DNA from: Lachnospiraceae bacterium
GTDB taxonomy: Bacteria > Bacillota > Clostridia > Lachnospirales > Lachnospiraceae
Direction of reading: 5' to 3'
Length of the DNA: 64,000 nucleotides
Assembly (NCBI GenBank): GCA_021771755.1
Contig: JAETOL010000003.1
Span: 248,001 to 312,000 of the forward strand
Below are positions 52,369 through 61,559 of this stretch, piece by piece. Under the pieces are notes generated by a model that had not been told where the DNA came from, searched no databases, and worked only from the letters and a program-made list of their open reading frames with translations. The position numbers and the translations under genes are program-made. Position 1 is the first letter of the stretch. Each line of letters opens with the position of its first letter.

Positions 52369-53576
52369 GAGAGGGAATTTTGCTTGAGGATGCTTTGGAG
52401 GAAATTGAAAAGCGGGCAAAGAGGATCGTAGATACAAAAAAAGTGGAAGTCAGAGAGGCAGGGGGATTCTGTCTTGCAGAGGATGTTTATGCCGGGATAG
52501 ACAATCCGCCTTTTTCGCGCTCTCCTGTAGATGGCTATGCGGTCCGGGCAGAAGACATACGGGGAGCTGTCCGTGGAAATCCGGCCAGACTTCAGGTGGC
52601 AGGCTGTATTTATGCGGGAGATGACGGCCAATCGTTTCAGGCGAAGCCGGGAGAAGCCTATCGGATCATGACAGGAGCTCCTTTTCCGCAGGGAACGGAT
52701 ACGGCGGTTAAGCAGGAAGATACGGATTATGGCGAGGATGTGGTGGAAATCTACAAGAGCCAGAAGCCCTGGGATAATTACTGCTTTCAGGGAGAGGATT
52801 ACAAAAAAGAGAGCCTTCTTCTGAAAAAAGGCTCCCGGATCACCTTTGCAGAGCAGGGAATCCTTTCCGGTATCGGTCGTACAGAGATAGAGGTTTACCG
52901 TAAACCGGTGATACGGGTACTGACTACCGGAGACGAGCTTTGTGAGCCGGGAAATCCTTTGAAGCCGGGAAAAATCTATGATTCCAATGGGATGATGGTT
53001 TCCGCGCGCCTTTGTGAACTGGGTGTGCCTCCCAAGTCGGTAGCCCACTGTGCTGACAGTGAGGAAGGGCTGGCAGAAGAACTGAAAAAAGCGGCAGAAG
53101 ATGCGGATATTATTATTACCACCGGCGGTGTGTCTGTAGGGAAAAAAGATATTCTTCACGGAGCACTGGAGATCCTTGGAGCAGAAAAAATATTCTGGAG
53201 GATTCGCCTCCAGCCTGGAACTCCTACGATTTTTTCTGTATATGGGAATACATTGATTCTTTCCCTTTCCGGAAATCCCTTTGGGGCAATGGCAAATCTG
53301 GAACTTCTTCTGCGTCCGGCACTGGAGGTAATGACCGGAGATCCTGTATTTGCCATGGAAATGTGCCGGGGGATCATGGAGGTGGATTTTGAAAAAAGAT
53401 GCCGGGTACGGCGGTTTGTCAGAGCGGTGTACAAAGATGGAAAGGTTTCCTTTCCACAGGGGATTTTTTCCTCAGGTGCAATCGGTACTTTACGGGGATG
53501 TAACTGCCTTCTGGACATTCCGGCTGGAAAGGAAAACGTAAAAGCCGGGGAGCAGGTGGCAGTATGGATGCTGTGA
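52365..53576 (+). CDS. moeA: Molybdopterin molybdenumtransferase
   Basis: This 403-residue protein inserts molybdate (or tungstate) into molybdopterin-AMP. It has FSRSPVDGYAVRAEDI near the start, GAPFPQGTDTAVKQEDT, and the MoaB/Mog-like domain with TTGDEL, SNGMM and TTGGVSVGKKD, ending with the domain IV beta-barrel. Length is normal. The start overlaps mobA (ATGA), its end overlaps mobB by 13 bases, so the three are translated in a coupled way. Confidence 0.93.
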   Translation: MREGILLEDALEEIEKRAKRIVDTKKVEVREAGGFCLAEDVYAGIDNPPFSRSPVDGYAVRAEDIRGAVRGNPARLQVAGCIYAGDDGQSFQAKPGEAYRIMTGAPFPQGTDTAVKQEDTDYGEDVVEIYKSQKPWDNYCFQGEDYKKESLLLKKGSRITFAEQGILSGIGRTEIEVYRKPVIRVLTTGDELCEPGNPLKPGKIYDSNGMMVSARLCELGVPPKSVAHCADSEEGLAEELKKAAEDADIIITTGGVSVGKKDILHGALEILGAEKIFWRIRLQPGTPTIFSVYGNTLILSLSGNPFGAMANLELLLRPALEVMTGDPVFAMEMCRGIMEVDFEKRCRVRRFVRAVYKDGKVSFPQGIFSSGAIGTLRGCNCLLDIPAGKENVKAGEQVAVWML

Positions 53577-54076
53577 AAAAAACGGAGAAGCCTTTTGTGG
53601 CGGCGGTAAGCGGCGTAAAAAATTCCGGCAAAACCACCTTTCTGGAAAAGCTGGTAGCGGAACTTACCAAAAGAGGATATCGTGTTGCGGTAATTAAGCA
53701 TGACGGCCACGAGTTCCAGGCAGACAGGGAAGGGACAGATACTTATCGGCTGCAGCAGGCAGGGGCATATGGAACCTGTGTTTTTTCCAGGGGACAGTGG
53801 CAGGTGGTAAAAAAGCAGCCGGAGGCAGATGTGGAGGAACTGATGGGATTTTTTCCTGAAGCGGACTTTATTCTGCTGGAAGGAATGAAAGATTCCCTTT
53901 TTCCAAAATTTGAGCTGGTACGGAAGGGCGTTTCCAAAAGGTGTGTCTGTGATGCAAAAACGCTTCTGGCCCTTGTTACAGATACGGAACTGAGACTGCC
54001 GGAAATTCCGGTTTTAGGTCTGGATGAAATCAAAAAAGCAGCAGAAATTCTGATTGAAGTTAGTATAAACAAATGA
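53564..54076 (+). CDS. mobB: Molybdopterin-guanine dinucleotide biosynthesis protein B
   Basis: This 170-residue GTP-binding protein has a P-loop GVKNSGKTTFLEKL (about 17-30), the family motif VAVIKHDGHEFQADREGTDT, and FILLEGMKDSLFPKFELVRKG. MobB assists MobA in making the guanine dinucleotide cofactor. GGAGCAGGTGG precedes the ATG inside moeA. It closes the cofactor operon; a terminator follows 8 bases later. Confidence 0.92.
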   Translation: MDAVKKTEKPFVAAVSGVKNSGKTTFLEKLVAELTKRGYRVAVIKHDGHEFQADREGTDTYRLQQAGAYGTCVFSRGQWQVVKKQPEADVEELMGFFPEADFILLEGMKDSLFPKFELVRKGVSKRCVCDAKTLLALVTDTELRLPEIPVLGLDEIKKAAEILIEVSINK

Positions 54077-54083
54077 AAAAACA

Positions 54084-54115
54084 GGGAAAATCCGAAATGT
54101 TTTCGGCATTTTCCC
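54084..54115 (+). terminator. Terminator after mobB
   Basis: GGGAAAAT-CCGAAA pairs with TTTTCGG-C-ATTTTCCC with one bulge; a short T-rich tail follows. Confidence 0.8.
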
Positions 54116-54136
54116 TAATTTTATGTGGCAGAATTC

Positions 54137-54165
54137 TTGTAAAACAAAGACAACAATGTTAAAAT
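54137..54165 (+). promoter_or_regulatory. Promoter of the formate dehydrogenase-hydrogenase operon
   Basis: TTGTAA (54137-54142), 17-base spacer, TAAAAT (54160-54165), giving a leader of about 60 bases. No riboswitch was recognised. Confidence 0.65.
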
Positions 54166-54234
54166 ATAAACGAGAATTTAGCTCAAACAGATAGGAAATC
54201 AGTAATCAATATTTCAAGTTAGGAGGGAACAGGT

Positions 54235-56424
54235 ATGGCTTTAAAACAAGTCCAGACAACCTGCGCATATTGCGGAGCAGGATGTCAGATTATGTTCACA
54301 GTCGATACGGAAGCAAACAAGATTGTGGAAGCAGTCCCTGCAGATGGAAGAACCAATGCAGGAACCCTCTGTCTGAAAGGTCATTACGGCTGGGATTATC
54401 TGAATGATCCCCAGATTCTTACGAAACGTCTTCGTAAGCCGATGATCCGTAAAGGCGGAAAGAAATCACCTCTCGTAGAGGTTTCATGGGAAGAGGCAAT
54501 CTCCTATGTAGCGAAACGCCTGGGAGAAATCAAGGAGAAATACGGCCCGGATTCTATCATGGGAACAGGATCTGCCAGAGGAGCAGGCAATGAGGCCAAT
54601 TATCTTATGCAAAAATTTATGCGCGCGTGCATCGGTACTAATAATGTCGATCACTGCGCACGAATATGACATGCGCCTTCGGTAGCGGGTCTACTGTATT
54701 CTTTAGGTTCAGGCGCAATGTCAATGGGCATCCCGGAGATCGAGGATGCAGGCTGTTTACTTTGCTTCGGTTATAACGGAGCAGATTCCCATCCGATCGT
54801 TGCAAGACGTATTGTCCGCGGCAGACAGAAGGGAATGAAGATCATCTGTGCAGATCCACGTGTGACAGAAACCGCACGTATTTCAGACATCCATCTGCAG
54901 CTTAAGGGAGGTTCCAACCTTGCCCTGGTAAATGCGATGGCTAACGTGATCTGGAATGAGGGACTGGCAGATATCAGATTTATCGAAGAACACACAAAGG
55001 GATTTGATGAATTCCTGAAGGTGATTGAAAAATACACACCGGAATATGCAGAACCGATCACACACGTTCCGGCAGATGAAATACGCAGGGCAGCAAGAAT
55101 GTACGCCACTACCAAACCTGCCATGATCCTTTATGGTATGGGTGTCTGTCAGTTTACACAGGCAGTGGATGTGGTCAAAGGGCTTGCAAACCTTGCACTG
55201 ATGACCGGAAACTTTGGCGGTCCGTCCATGGGCATCGGCCCGGTACGTGGACAGAACAATGTACAGGGAGCCTGCGATATGGGCGCTCTTCCAAACTCCT
55301 ATCCGGGTTATCAGAATGTAACCGTACCGGAGATCCGTGAAAAATTTGAAAAGGCATGGGGCGTTCCGCTGTCCGATAAAGTAGGCTGCCCGATCACTCA
55401 TGTGCCGGAGCGGATCCTTCACGAGAAAGATGAGAAGAAACGGATTCATGCATACTACATATTCGGAGAAGATCCGGCGCAGTCAGATCCTGATCTGGCA
55501 GAAGTCAGAGAGGCTCTTGATAAATGCGATTTTGTTGTTATGCAGGATATCTATATGAACAAAACAGGTCTTTATGCAGACGTGATCCTTCCTGCCACTG
55601 CGTGGGGAGAGAACGAGGGCATTTATACCTGTGCAGACCGTGGCTTCCAGAGAGTCCGCAAGCTGATCGAACCGGAGGGCGATGTGCGTCCGGACTGGCA
55701 GATCATTGCCGATATCTCCACAGCTATGGGCTATCCTATGAATTATAAAAATACAGAGGAGATCTGGAATGAAATGATCGATCTCTGTCCGAGCTTTACC
55801 GGAGCTACCTACGAAAAAATTGAGAAATACGGCGGTATTCAGTGGCCCTGCCGCGACAAATCCATGGAAGACAAAGGAACCCCGTATCTTCATAAGGATG
55901 GAATCTTTGCCACAAAAGATCACAAGGCACTGTTCTATGGTACAGACTGGCATCCGCCGGTGGAACTGGAAAATGACCAGTATCCGATGACACTTTCCAC
56001 TGTCCGTGAGGTAGGACATTATTCTGTCCGTACTATGACCGGAAACTGCCGTACCCTTCGCAATCTGGAGGACGAGCCAGGCTGGGTACAGATGAATACC
56101 CAGGACTGCGAGAAGATGAACCTGAAAAAAGGTGAGCTGGTTAAGATCCTTTCCAAGAGAGGCTACTGTATTACCAGATGCCTTCCTACAGACAGGGTAA
56201 AACCCGGTGCAACCTATATGACCTATCAGTGGTGGATCGGAGCCTGCAATGAGCTGACAACAGCCAAGCTGGATCCTGTCAGCAACACTCCGGAGTACAA
56301 ATACTGTGCCTGCCGTGTAGAAAAAATCCAGGATCAGGAATGGGCAGAGCGTCATGTGATGGAATTGTATGATGATATCCGCGCCCAGATGGGTATCGAT
56401 ACAGGAAAGGGGGCAGAATCATGA
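54235..56424 (+). CDS. fdhF: Selenocysteine-containing formate dehydrogenase, FdhF type
   Basis: Read through TGA 54667-54669 as selenocysteine, this is one 729-residue protein. The N-terminus binds a [4Fe-4S] cluster (CAYCGAGC...GTLCLKGHYGWDYL). The active-site block reads HCARI-Sec-HAPSVAGL, matching the V-U-H-G-P-S-V-A-G-L block of E. coli FDH-H. Downstream are GYNGADSHPIVARR, ADPRVTETA, GNFGGPSMGIGPVRGQNNVQGACDMG and the C-terminal cofactor domain (MTGNCRTLRNLEDEPG). It binds a bis-MGD molybdenum or tungsten cofactor and interconverts formate and CO2. AGGAGGG precedes the ATG. Downstream Fe-S and [FeFe]-hydrogenase genes suggest an H2-dependent CO2 reductase. Confidence 0.94.
54667..54696 (+). 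promoter_or_regulatory. In-frame UGA and bacterial SECIS hairpin of fdhF
   Basis: After the UGA (54667-54669), CGGTAG (54680-54685) pairs with CTACTG (54691-54696) around loop CGGGT, which starts 17 bases after the UGA. Distance and the GGU in the loop fit the SelB-binding SECIS of E. coli fdhF. Confidence 0.8.
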
Positions 56425-56960
56425 ATTACTTTGTAAAAGGGAACCCTGACCTTTGTATCGGATGCCGCACCTGTATGATCGGATGCGTGGTGGCACATGA
56501 GGGAAAGCATATCTTTGAGGTGGATCCGGATTCCTATAGTTTTAATCCGAAGCTTCATATGGTAAAAACAGCACGCTTAAGTGTTCCGGTACAGTGTAAG
56601 CACTGTGAAAATCCGGCATGTATGGCAGTGTGCCCGGTGGGGGCGATTTCCCAGAAAGACCACTGTATTGTCATTGACACAGATAAATGCATGGGCTGTA
56701 AATCCTGTATGGATGCCTGTCCATTTGGTGCTATTAATATGACAGTACAGACGGGAAAAGTTCAGGCGGACGGATCCGAGAAAAAAGTGGCAAACAAATG
56801 TGACCTTTGCTACGGACTTCCGGGAGGGCCTGCCTGTGTAAGAGTCTGTCCTACAGAAGCACTGACTCTTGTAACAGAGGAGGAACTGGGAGATGCCATG
56901 GAACGGAAACGTATGGAAGCTGCCAGAAATGCGTATCGGGAAACGCATCCGCAGGAATAG
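56421..56960 (+). CDS. hycB: HycB-like electron-transfer protein with [4Fe-4S] clusters (first copy)
   Basis: This 179-residue ferredoxin-type protein carries four Cys clusters: CIGCRTCMIGC (about 12-22), CKHCENPACMAVCPVGA, CMGCKSCMDACPFGA and CDLCYGLPGGPACVRVCPTEA. This is the DMSO-reductase/HycB arrangement of four [4Fe-4S] centres. It should pass electrons between FdhF and the hydrogenase. The start overlaps the fdhF stop (ATGA), so production is coupled. It is 14 bases from the second, similar protein. Confidence 0.9.
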   Translation: MNYFVKGNPDLCIGCRTCMIGCVVAHEGKHIFEVDPDSYSFNPKLHMVKTARLSVPVQCKHCENPACMAVCPVGAISQKDHCIVIDTDKCMGCKSCMDACPFGAINMTVQTGKVQADGSEKKVANKCDLCYGLPGGPACVRVCPTEALTLVTEEELGDAMERKRMEAARNAYRETHPQE

Positions 56961-56973
56961 GAGGTCATAATCG

Positions 56974-57537
56974 ATGAAAAAAGAAATCGGATCTTTTGTG
57001 GTGGGAGACAGCACCAAATGCACTGGCTGCAAAGCCTGTGAGGTGGCCTGTTTTACCGTTCATAACCGCAAAAGCAATCATGTTGGAAATACAGTGGGAA
57101 CCGTAACGGTTCCCGTAACCCCAAGACTGTTCCTGACCAGATTTGAGCAGGGATGTATGCCGATCCAGTGTAAGCACTGTGAGGACGCGCCATGTCTGAA
57201 TGCGTGCAGCAAGGGAGCCATCAGCAGGATTGACCATCAGGTGATTGTAGATGCAGAAAAATGCATCGGCTGTAAGGATTGTATGCAGGCATGTCCTTTT
57301 GGAGCGATTGCGCTTCTTCCTTATGCGAAAGACGGACGCCTGGTGGCTCAGCCGATGGCTGAGGAGCCAAAAGTCTTTGCATCCAAATGCGATCTCTGTG
57401 CAGGGATCGAAGGCGGACCGGCCTGCGTAAAAGTCTGTCCTCATCAGGCTCTCAGACTGGTGGATCCGGAAGCGGAACGGGAAGAAAAAAATATCAGGGC
57501 AGCAGAGTCACTGCTTCTGACAAAAGACTGGAGATAA
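56974..57537 (+). CDS. hycB: HycB/HydN-like electron-transfer protein with [4Fe-4S] clusters (second copy)
   Basis: This 187-residue protein is a diverged paralogue of the preceding one with the same four clusters: CTGCKACEVACFTVH, CKHCEDAPCLNACSKGA, CIGCKDCMQACPFGA and CDLCAGIEGGPACVKVCPHQA. Two different HycB-type subunits in one operon also occur in acetogen H2-dependent CO2 reductases, where they may form cluster-linked filaments. AGGAGG precedes the ATG. The hydrogenase gene begins 15 bases later. Confidence 0.9.
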   Translation: MKKEIGSFVVGDSTKCTGCKACEVACFTVHNRKSNHVGNTVGTVTVPVTPRLFLTRFEQGCMPIQCKHCEDAPCLNACSKGAISRIDHQVIVDAEKCIGCKDCMQACPFGAIALLPYAKDGRLVAQPMAEEPKVFASKCDLCAGIEGGPACVKVCPHQALRLVDPEAEREEKNIRAAESLLLTKDWR

Positions 57538-57552
57538 GGGAGGACAAAATTC

Positions 57553-58914
57553 ATGATAGTAGCAATTGATCAGAATCTCTGTACGGGCTGCCGTGAATGT
57601 GCAGAAGTCTGTCCTGCCTATGCCATTGTAGGAGAGCAGGGACAGCCTCAGACGATTGATACAGACAGATGCGTGATGTGCGGACAGTGCGTGCAGAAAT
57701 GTAAATCTTATGTATCCATTCTGACCCATGGAAAAAAAGCCTATGACAGAGTCAAAAAAGAAAGAAATATTCCGGATTCTGTTCAGGAGCCTCTTTTCGC
57801 AGCATATGCAGTCTGCAATCTGGATAAGGTGAAAGAAGCTCTTGCAGATAAAAATAAATTTACTATTGTACAGTGCGCACCGGCAGTTCGTGTTGCTATT
57901 GCAGAAGAGTTTGGCGCAGATCTGGGAACTCTGACACCCGGCAAATTATCTGCAGCTCTTCACACACTGGGATTTGACCGGGTGTACGATACCAATTTCC
58001 CGGCAGATGTGACCATTATGGAAGAGGGCACGGAACTTGTAAAGCGTGTAACAGAGGGAGGCGTTCTTCCGATGTTTACTTCCTGCTGCCCTGCCTGGGT
58101 AAAATTCCTTGAGAATAATTATCCGGAGCTTTCCGATCATCTGTCCTCGGCAAAAAGTCCGCAGCAGATCGGTGGAGCCATTTTCAAAACATACGGAGCG
58201 CAGCTGGAAGGCAAAACAGGCGAAGATATTTTCAGCGTTTCTGTAATGCCCTGTACCTGTAAGGAGTTTGAGAGCGAGCGTCCGGAAATGAAAGACAGTG
58301 GTTTCCGTGATGTGGATGTTGCCATTACCACCAGAGATCTGGCATGGCTTATCAAGGATATGGGAATTGACTGGGACGCTCTTGAGGATCAGGAATTTGA
58401 CCAGCCTCTGGGTCTGTATACCGGCGCCGGAACTATTTTCGGTGTTACCGGCGGCGTTATGGAAGCGGCCATTCGTACAGGTTATGAGCTTGTGACCGGA
58501 CAGCCGATTCCGGATCTTGAGGTAACAGCTGTTCGTGGAACAGAGGGATTCCGTACTTCTGTGATAAAAGTAGGCGATCTGGATCTGAAGGTTGGAGTTG
58601 TAACCGGACTGAAAAATGTGATCCCGGTTCTGGAGGCAGTAAAGAACGGAACTCTGGATCTTCATTTCATCGAAGTAATGACCTGTCCGGAGGGATGTGT
58701 CAGTGGAGGCGGTCAGCCCAAGCTTCTTATGGATACAGACAGAGAGGCAGCCTATGCCAACAGAAGAGCTGCAACCTTTGCCCATGACCGTGAGCTTACC
58801 TATCGGAAATCCCATGAAAATCCTGCGATCAAAAAGATCTATGAGGAGTTTCTGGAGGAGCCAAACAGTCATATAGCACATCATCTGCTCCATACAAAAT
58901 ATTGCCTTAAATAA
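57553..58914 (+). CDS. hydA: [FeFe] hydrogenase catalytic subunit
   Basis: This 453-residue enzyme starts with two [4Fe-4S] motifs (CTGCRECAEVCPAYA, CVMCGQCVQKCKSY) and has the three H-cluster motifs: TSCCPAW (L1), MPCTCKEFE (L2) and EVMTCPEGCVSGGGQP (L3), which hold the cubane and the di-iron site. It ends HHLLHTKY, the usual C-terminus. It reduces protons or oxidises H2; with fdhF and two HycB-like proteins it fits a cytosolic module converting H2 and CO2 to formate and back. GGAGGAC precedes the ATG. Maturation genes (hydE, hydF, hydG) are not in the window. Confidence 0.94.
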   Translation: MIVAIDQNLCTGCRECAEVCPAYAIVGEQGQPQTIDTDRCVMCGQCVQKCKSYVSILTHGKKAYDRVKKERNIPDSVQEPLFAAYAVCNLDKVKEALADKNKFTIVQCAPAVRVAIAEEFGADLGTLTPGKLSAALHTLGFDRVYDTNFPADVTIMEEGTELVKRVTEGGVLPMFTSCCPAWVKFLENNYPELSDHLSSAKSPQQIGGAIFKTYGAQLEGKTGEDIFSVSVMPCTCKEFESERPEMKDSGFRDVDVAITTRDLAWLIKDMGIDWDALEDQEFDQPLGLYTGAGTIFGVTGGVMEAAIRTGYELVTGQPIPDLEVTAVRGTEGFRTSVIKVGDLDLKVGVVTGLKNVIPVLEAVKNGTLDLHFIEVMTCPEGCVSGGGQPKLLMDTDREAAYANRRAATFAHDRELTYRKSHENPAIKKIYEEFLEEPNSHIAHHLLHTKYCLK

Positions 58915-58968
58915 GAGCAATGTAAAGAGACAGGTTGTTTTTCCGTCAATAAAATCGATTTCAGAAAC

Positions 58969-59018
58969 GGCAGGATTCTGTATAAAGATAACAGATATCC
59001 TGCTGTTTTTTTGTTTTT
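58969..59018 (+). terminator. Terminator after hydA
   Basis: GGCAGGATTCTGT pairs with ACAGATATCCTGCT (small internal mismatch) and is followed by a T-rich run (TTTTTTTGTTTTT). Confidence 0.85.
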
Positions 59019-59073
59019 CTGATTATGCTTTTGGAGTTGCCGCTATTAATTGCAGACAGGGAGTCGGGATTAT

Positions 59074-59607
59074 ATGGTAGAAATCAAGGAGTTAGATAGA
59101 GAAGAATATTCGGGAAAAGAATTTACGGTACAGTATCAAACCAAAGGATATTGGGATATTCAACCAACATCAGATGGGTTTGACATATTCTATAAATCTT
59201 TTTGTGAGCCAAAAGAAATGTTATTCAGTGACACATTTTTTAATGAATGGTTAGAAAATCCTGTTGGGTTTGGTGCATTTGAAGCCGGACAATTATTAGG
59301 ATATGTGGAAGGTACGCTGGAAAAATGGAATAATCGATATAGAATCAGCAATATTTGTATTTTTGACAGTTCAAACAGAAATAAAGGTATTGGTTCTCTG
59401 TTAATGGAAGTGATTTTTGCAGAAGCTTCAAAAAGCGGTGCGAGAATGACTGTTTTGGAAACACAGACATGTAATGAAAATGCAATAGCTTTTTATAAAA
59501 AATACGGATTTAAAATTATAGGGTTTGATCTGTTTGCTTACTCAAATTCAGACCCGGATCGTAAGGAAATCAGAATAGAAATGGGAAAAGCTATGGACTT
59601 GAAGTAA
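59074..59607 (+). CDS. GNAT-family N-acetyltransferase
   Basis: This 177-residue protein carries the GNAT core: ISNICIFDSSNRNKGIGSLL (acetyl-CoA pyrophosphate loop, R/Q-x-x-G-x-G/A form) and ETQTCNENAIAFYKKYGFKI (the C-terminal motif). It resembles streptothricin- or peptide/amine-type acetyltransferases, but the substrate is unknown. ATG 59074 has GGGAG about ten bases upstream. It begins a run of three A+T-rich genes (59074-61427) differing in base use from the flanking hydrogenase and selB genes, suggesting acquisition. Confidence 0.83.
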   Translation: MVEIKELDREEYSGKEFTVQYQTKGYWDIQPTSDGFDIFYKSFCEPKEMLFSDTFFNEWLENPVGFGAFEAGQLLGYVEGTLEKWNNRYRISNICIFDSSNRNKGIGSLLMEVIFAEASKSGARMTVLETQTCNENAIAFYKKYGFKIIGFDLFAYSNSDPDRKEIRIEMGKAMDLK

Positions 59608-59621
59608 AGGAAGGGATTTTG

Positions 59622-60146
59622 ATGTCAATGAAATTAATAAAAGGGAGTTACGAATACAGAGAGCAGATTATTGATATGCTCAGGGAGTGGAAAGAATATA
59701 ACGATACGCATGATGTGAACCGTTCACCAGGGATTATTTTCAAAAACAATTATGATGACTTTGATTACTATTTGAACAATTTGGAAACAAGGGAACCGAA
59801 AGACGGTATGGTTCCCGACTCTACATTTTTCTGTTTGGATGAGGAACGAAATATCCTTGTAGGCGCGGTAAATATCAGGCATTATCTGAATGAACATCTT
59901 TTATTACATGGCGGTCATATCGGAGATGGAATCAGACCGTCTGAAAGAAGAAAAGGATATGCTGTGCAAATGATCGGGCTTGCTTTAGAGGAATGTAAAA
60001 AAATGGGAATCAAAAAAGTCTTAATGGTATGTGATAAAGATAATATTGGTTCTGCAAAATCCATCATAAAAAACGGCGGAATCTTAGAAAATGAACAAAC
60101 AGAAAATGGTAAGACAGAGCAAAGATACTGGATTGATTTAGAGTAG
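59622..60146 (+). CDS. GNAT-family N-acetyltransferase
   Basis: This 174-residue protein has GHIGDGIRPSERRKGYAVQM (acetyl-CoA loop) and a C-terminal CDKDNIGSAKSIIKNGGILE, matching the GNAT subgroup near spermidine/ribosomal-protein-type acetyltransferases. It starts 15 bases after the previous acetyltransferase with AAGGAAGGG upstream. Both share A+T-rich composition. The acceptor is unknown; the neighbouring efflux-type transporter hints at resistance to a small molecule, which is speculation. Confidence 0.82.
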   Translation: MSMKLIKGSYEYREQIIDMLREWKEYNDTHDVNRSPGIIFKNNYDDFDYYLNNLETREPKDGMVPDSTFFCLDEERNILVGAVNIRHYLNEHLLLHGGHIGDGIRPSERRKGYAVQMIGLALEECKKMGIKKVLMVCDKDNIGSAKSIIKNGGILENEQTENGKTEQRYWIDLE

Positions 60147-60185
60147 TCTGATAAATTTAAAGGGATGGTAAAGAGGATAATTTCT

Positions 60186-61427
60186 ATGGGATTTCTAAAA
60201 AAACATTTTTCAATGTACAGCCATTTGCCAAAAGAAATCTATGTGCTGGCCTTTGGTAAAGTCATGACAAGTATGGGGGCGTTAATCTGGCCCATGCTTA
60301 CTTTGATCATGAGTGAAAAACTGGGGTTGAACGGACAGACGATCGGTCTGTATATGATGCTGTTTTCTCTGGTTATGGGTCCGTTTTATTTACTGGGAGG
60401 TAAGCTGGCTGACAAATATAATAAAAAGCATATTATCGTTATCTTTGATCTGATCGGAAACAGTCTGTATTTTGTTTGTGCTGTCCTGCCAATGTCCATG
60501 ACAACACTGTATTTATTAGCGATTGCTTCATTATTCCAGTCAATGGAACAGCCTGCTTATGATGCGCTGATCGCTGATCTGACAACCTACAGGGATCGGG
60601 AAAGGGCATATTCGCTCAACTATCTTTCAATGAATTTAGGGTTGGTTCTGGCGCCGACCATTGGCGGTATGTTGTTTAATGATTATTTGAGCCTGTCTTT
60701 TTTTATTAACGGTCTGGCAGACATATCCAGTACACTGATGCTCCTGATTTTTATTAAGAATGTAAAAATTACGGACCGGGATCATAAATCAATGAACGAA
60801 TATGAAAAGGGTGAAACCGGATCAATATTCAAAGTTTTTTCTGAACGAAAATTATTCTTTTTGTTATTTGTTATTTCGGGTATAGCTGCACTGATTTATA
60901 ATCAATTCAACTTTTTGATGCCTTTACATATGGAAGAAGCTTTTCGTGGATCGGGGGCTTTTAAGTTTGGAATTTTAACAAGTATTAATGCAGTTGTTGT
61001 GGTAATAGGTACGCCGATATTAACCAGAAAGTTTTCCGGAGTAATCGATATCAGGATTATGTATTTGGGGCAGCTGCTGGAGTCATTAGGACTTGCCTTT
61101 TTTATTTTTGTAAATCATCATTTTGCGACTGCGGTTGCAGGGATTATTATATTTACCACAGGTGAAATATTCGGTTCCATATCAAAAACACCGTATCTTA
61201 CAAAAAGAATACCGGAAACACATCGTGGAAGAGTATTAAGTATTACGACCAGCTGCGCCGGATTAATCGGCGTATTAAGCAACTACGTGATCGGAACGTT
61301 TATCGACTATTATACATTCCGTACAGTATGGATCATTATAGCAGTCATCGGCTTATTTGTAATGAGCTTGTATAGTATTTATTTAAGGCTGGACAGGAAG
61401 GCTTATCCGGGGCTTTATTCAAAGTAA
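60186..61427 (+). CDS. Major facilitator superfamily transporter
   Basis: This 413-residue membrane protein has about twelve hydrophobic helices in two halves. The motif A-like GGKLADKYNKKHIIV lies between helices 2 and 3, and the N-terminal layout (LAFGKVMTSMGALIWPMLTLIMSE) is typical of drug-efflux MFS proteins. ATG 60186 is preferred (AGAGGA nine bases upstream); ATG 60165 is 1 base from its only possible site. The gene closes the A+T-rich GNAT-GNAT-MFS cluster lying between the hydrogenase operon and selB. Confidence 0.85.
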   Translation: MGFLKKHFSMYSHLPKEIYVLAFGKVMTSMGALIWPMLTLIMSEKLGLNGQTIGLYMMLFSLVMGPFYLLGGKLADKYNKKHIIVIFDLIGNSLYFVCAVLPMSMTTLYLLAIASLFQSMEQPAYDALIADLTTYRDRERAYSLNYLSMNLGLVLAPTIGGMLFNDYLSLSFFINGLADISSTLMLLIFIKNVKITDRDHKSMNEYEKGETGSIFKVFSERKLFFLLFVISGIAALIYNQFNFLMPLHMEEAFRGSGAFKFGILTSINAVVVVIGTPILTRKFSGVIDIRIMYLGQLLESLGLAFFIFVNHHFATAVAGIIIFTTGEIFGSISKTPYLTKRIPETHRGRVLSITTSCAGLIGVLSNYVIGTFIDYYTFRTVWIIIAVIGLFVMSLYSIYLRLDRKAYPGLYSK

Positions 61428-61559
61428 AAGGATGAATTTCCGTCAGCGCAAACAGATACGGACAAGTTTTTCTATAGTAAAAAGCCCCTGCCTGTGGTAT
61501 GATTGTATAGAAAAAACAGACTGGAAAAGATTCTCCGGTCTTTAACAGAGGTTAAACTT

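Noticed and set aside
54235-56424. fdhF as a broken gene (internal stop at 54667-54669)
   Set aside because: The stop is UGA at the exact selenocysteine position, followed by a SECIS-like hairpin, with selB and selD nearby.
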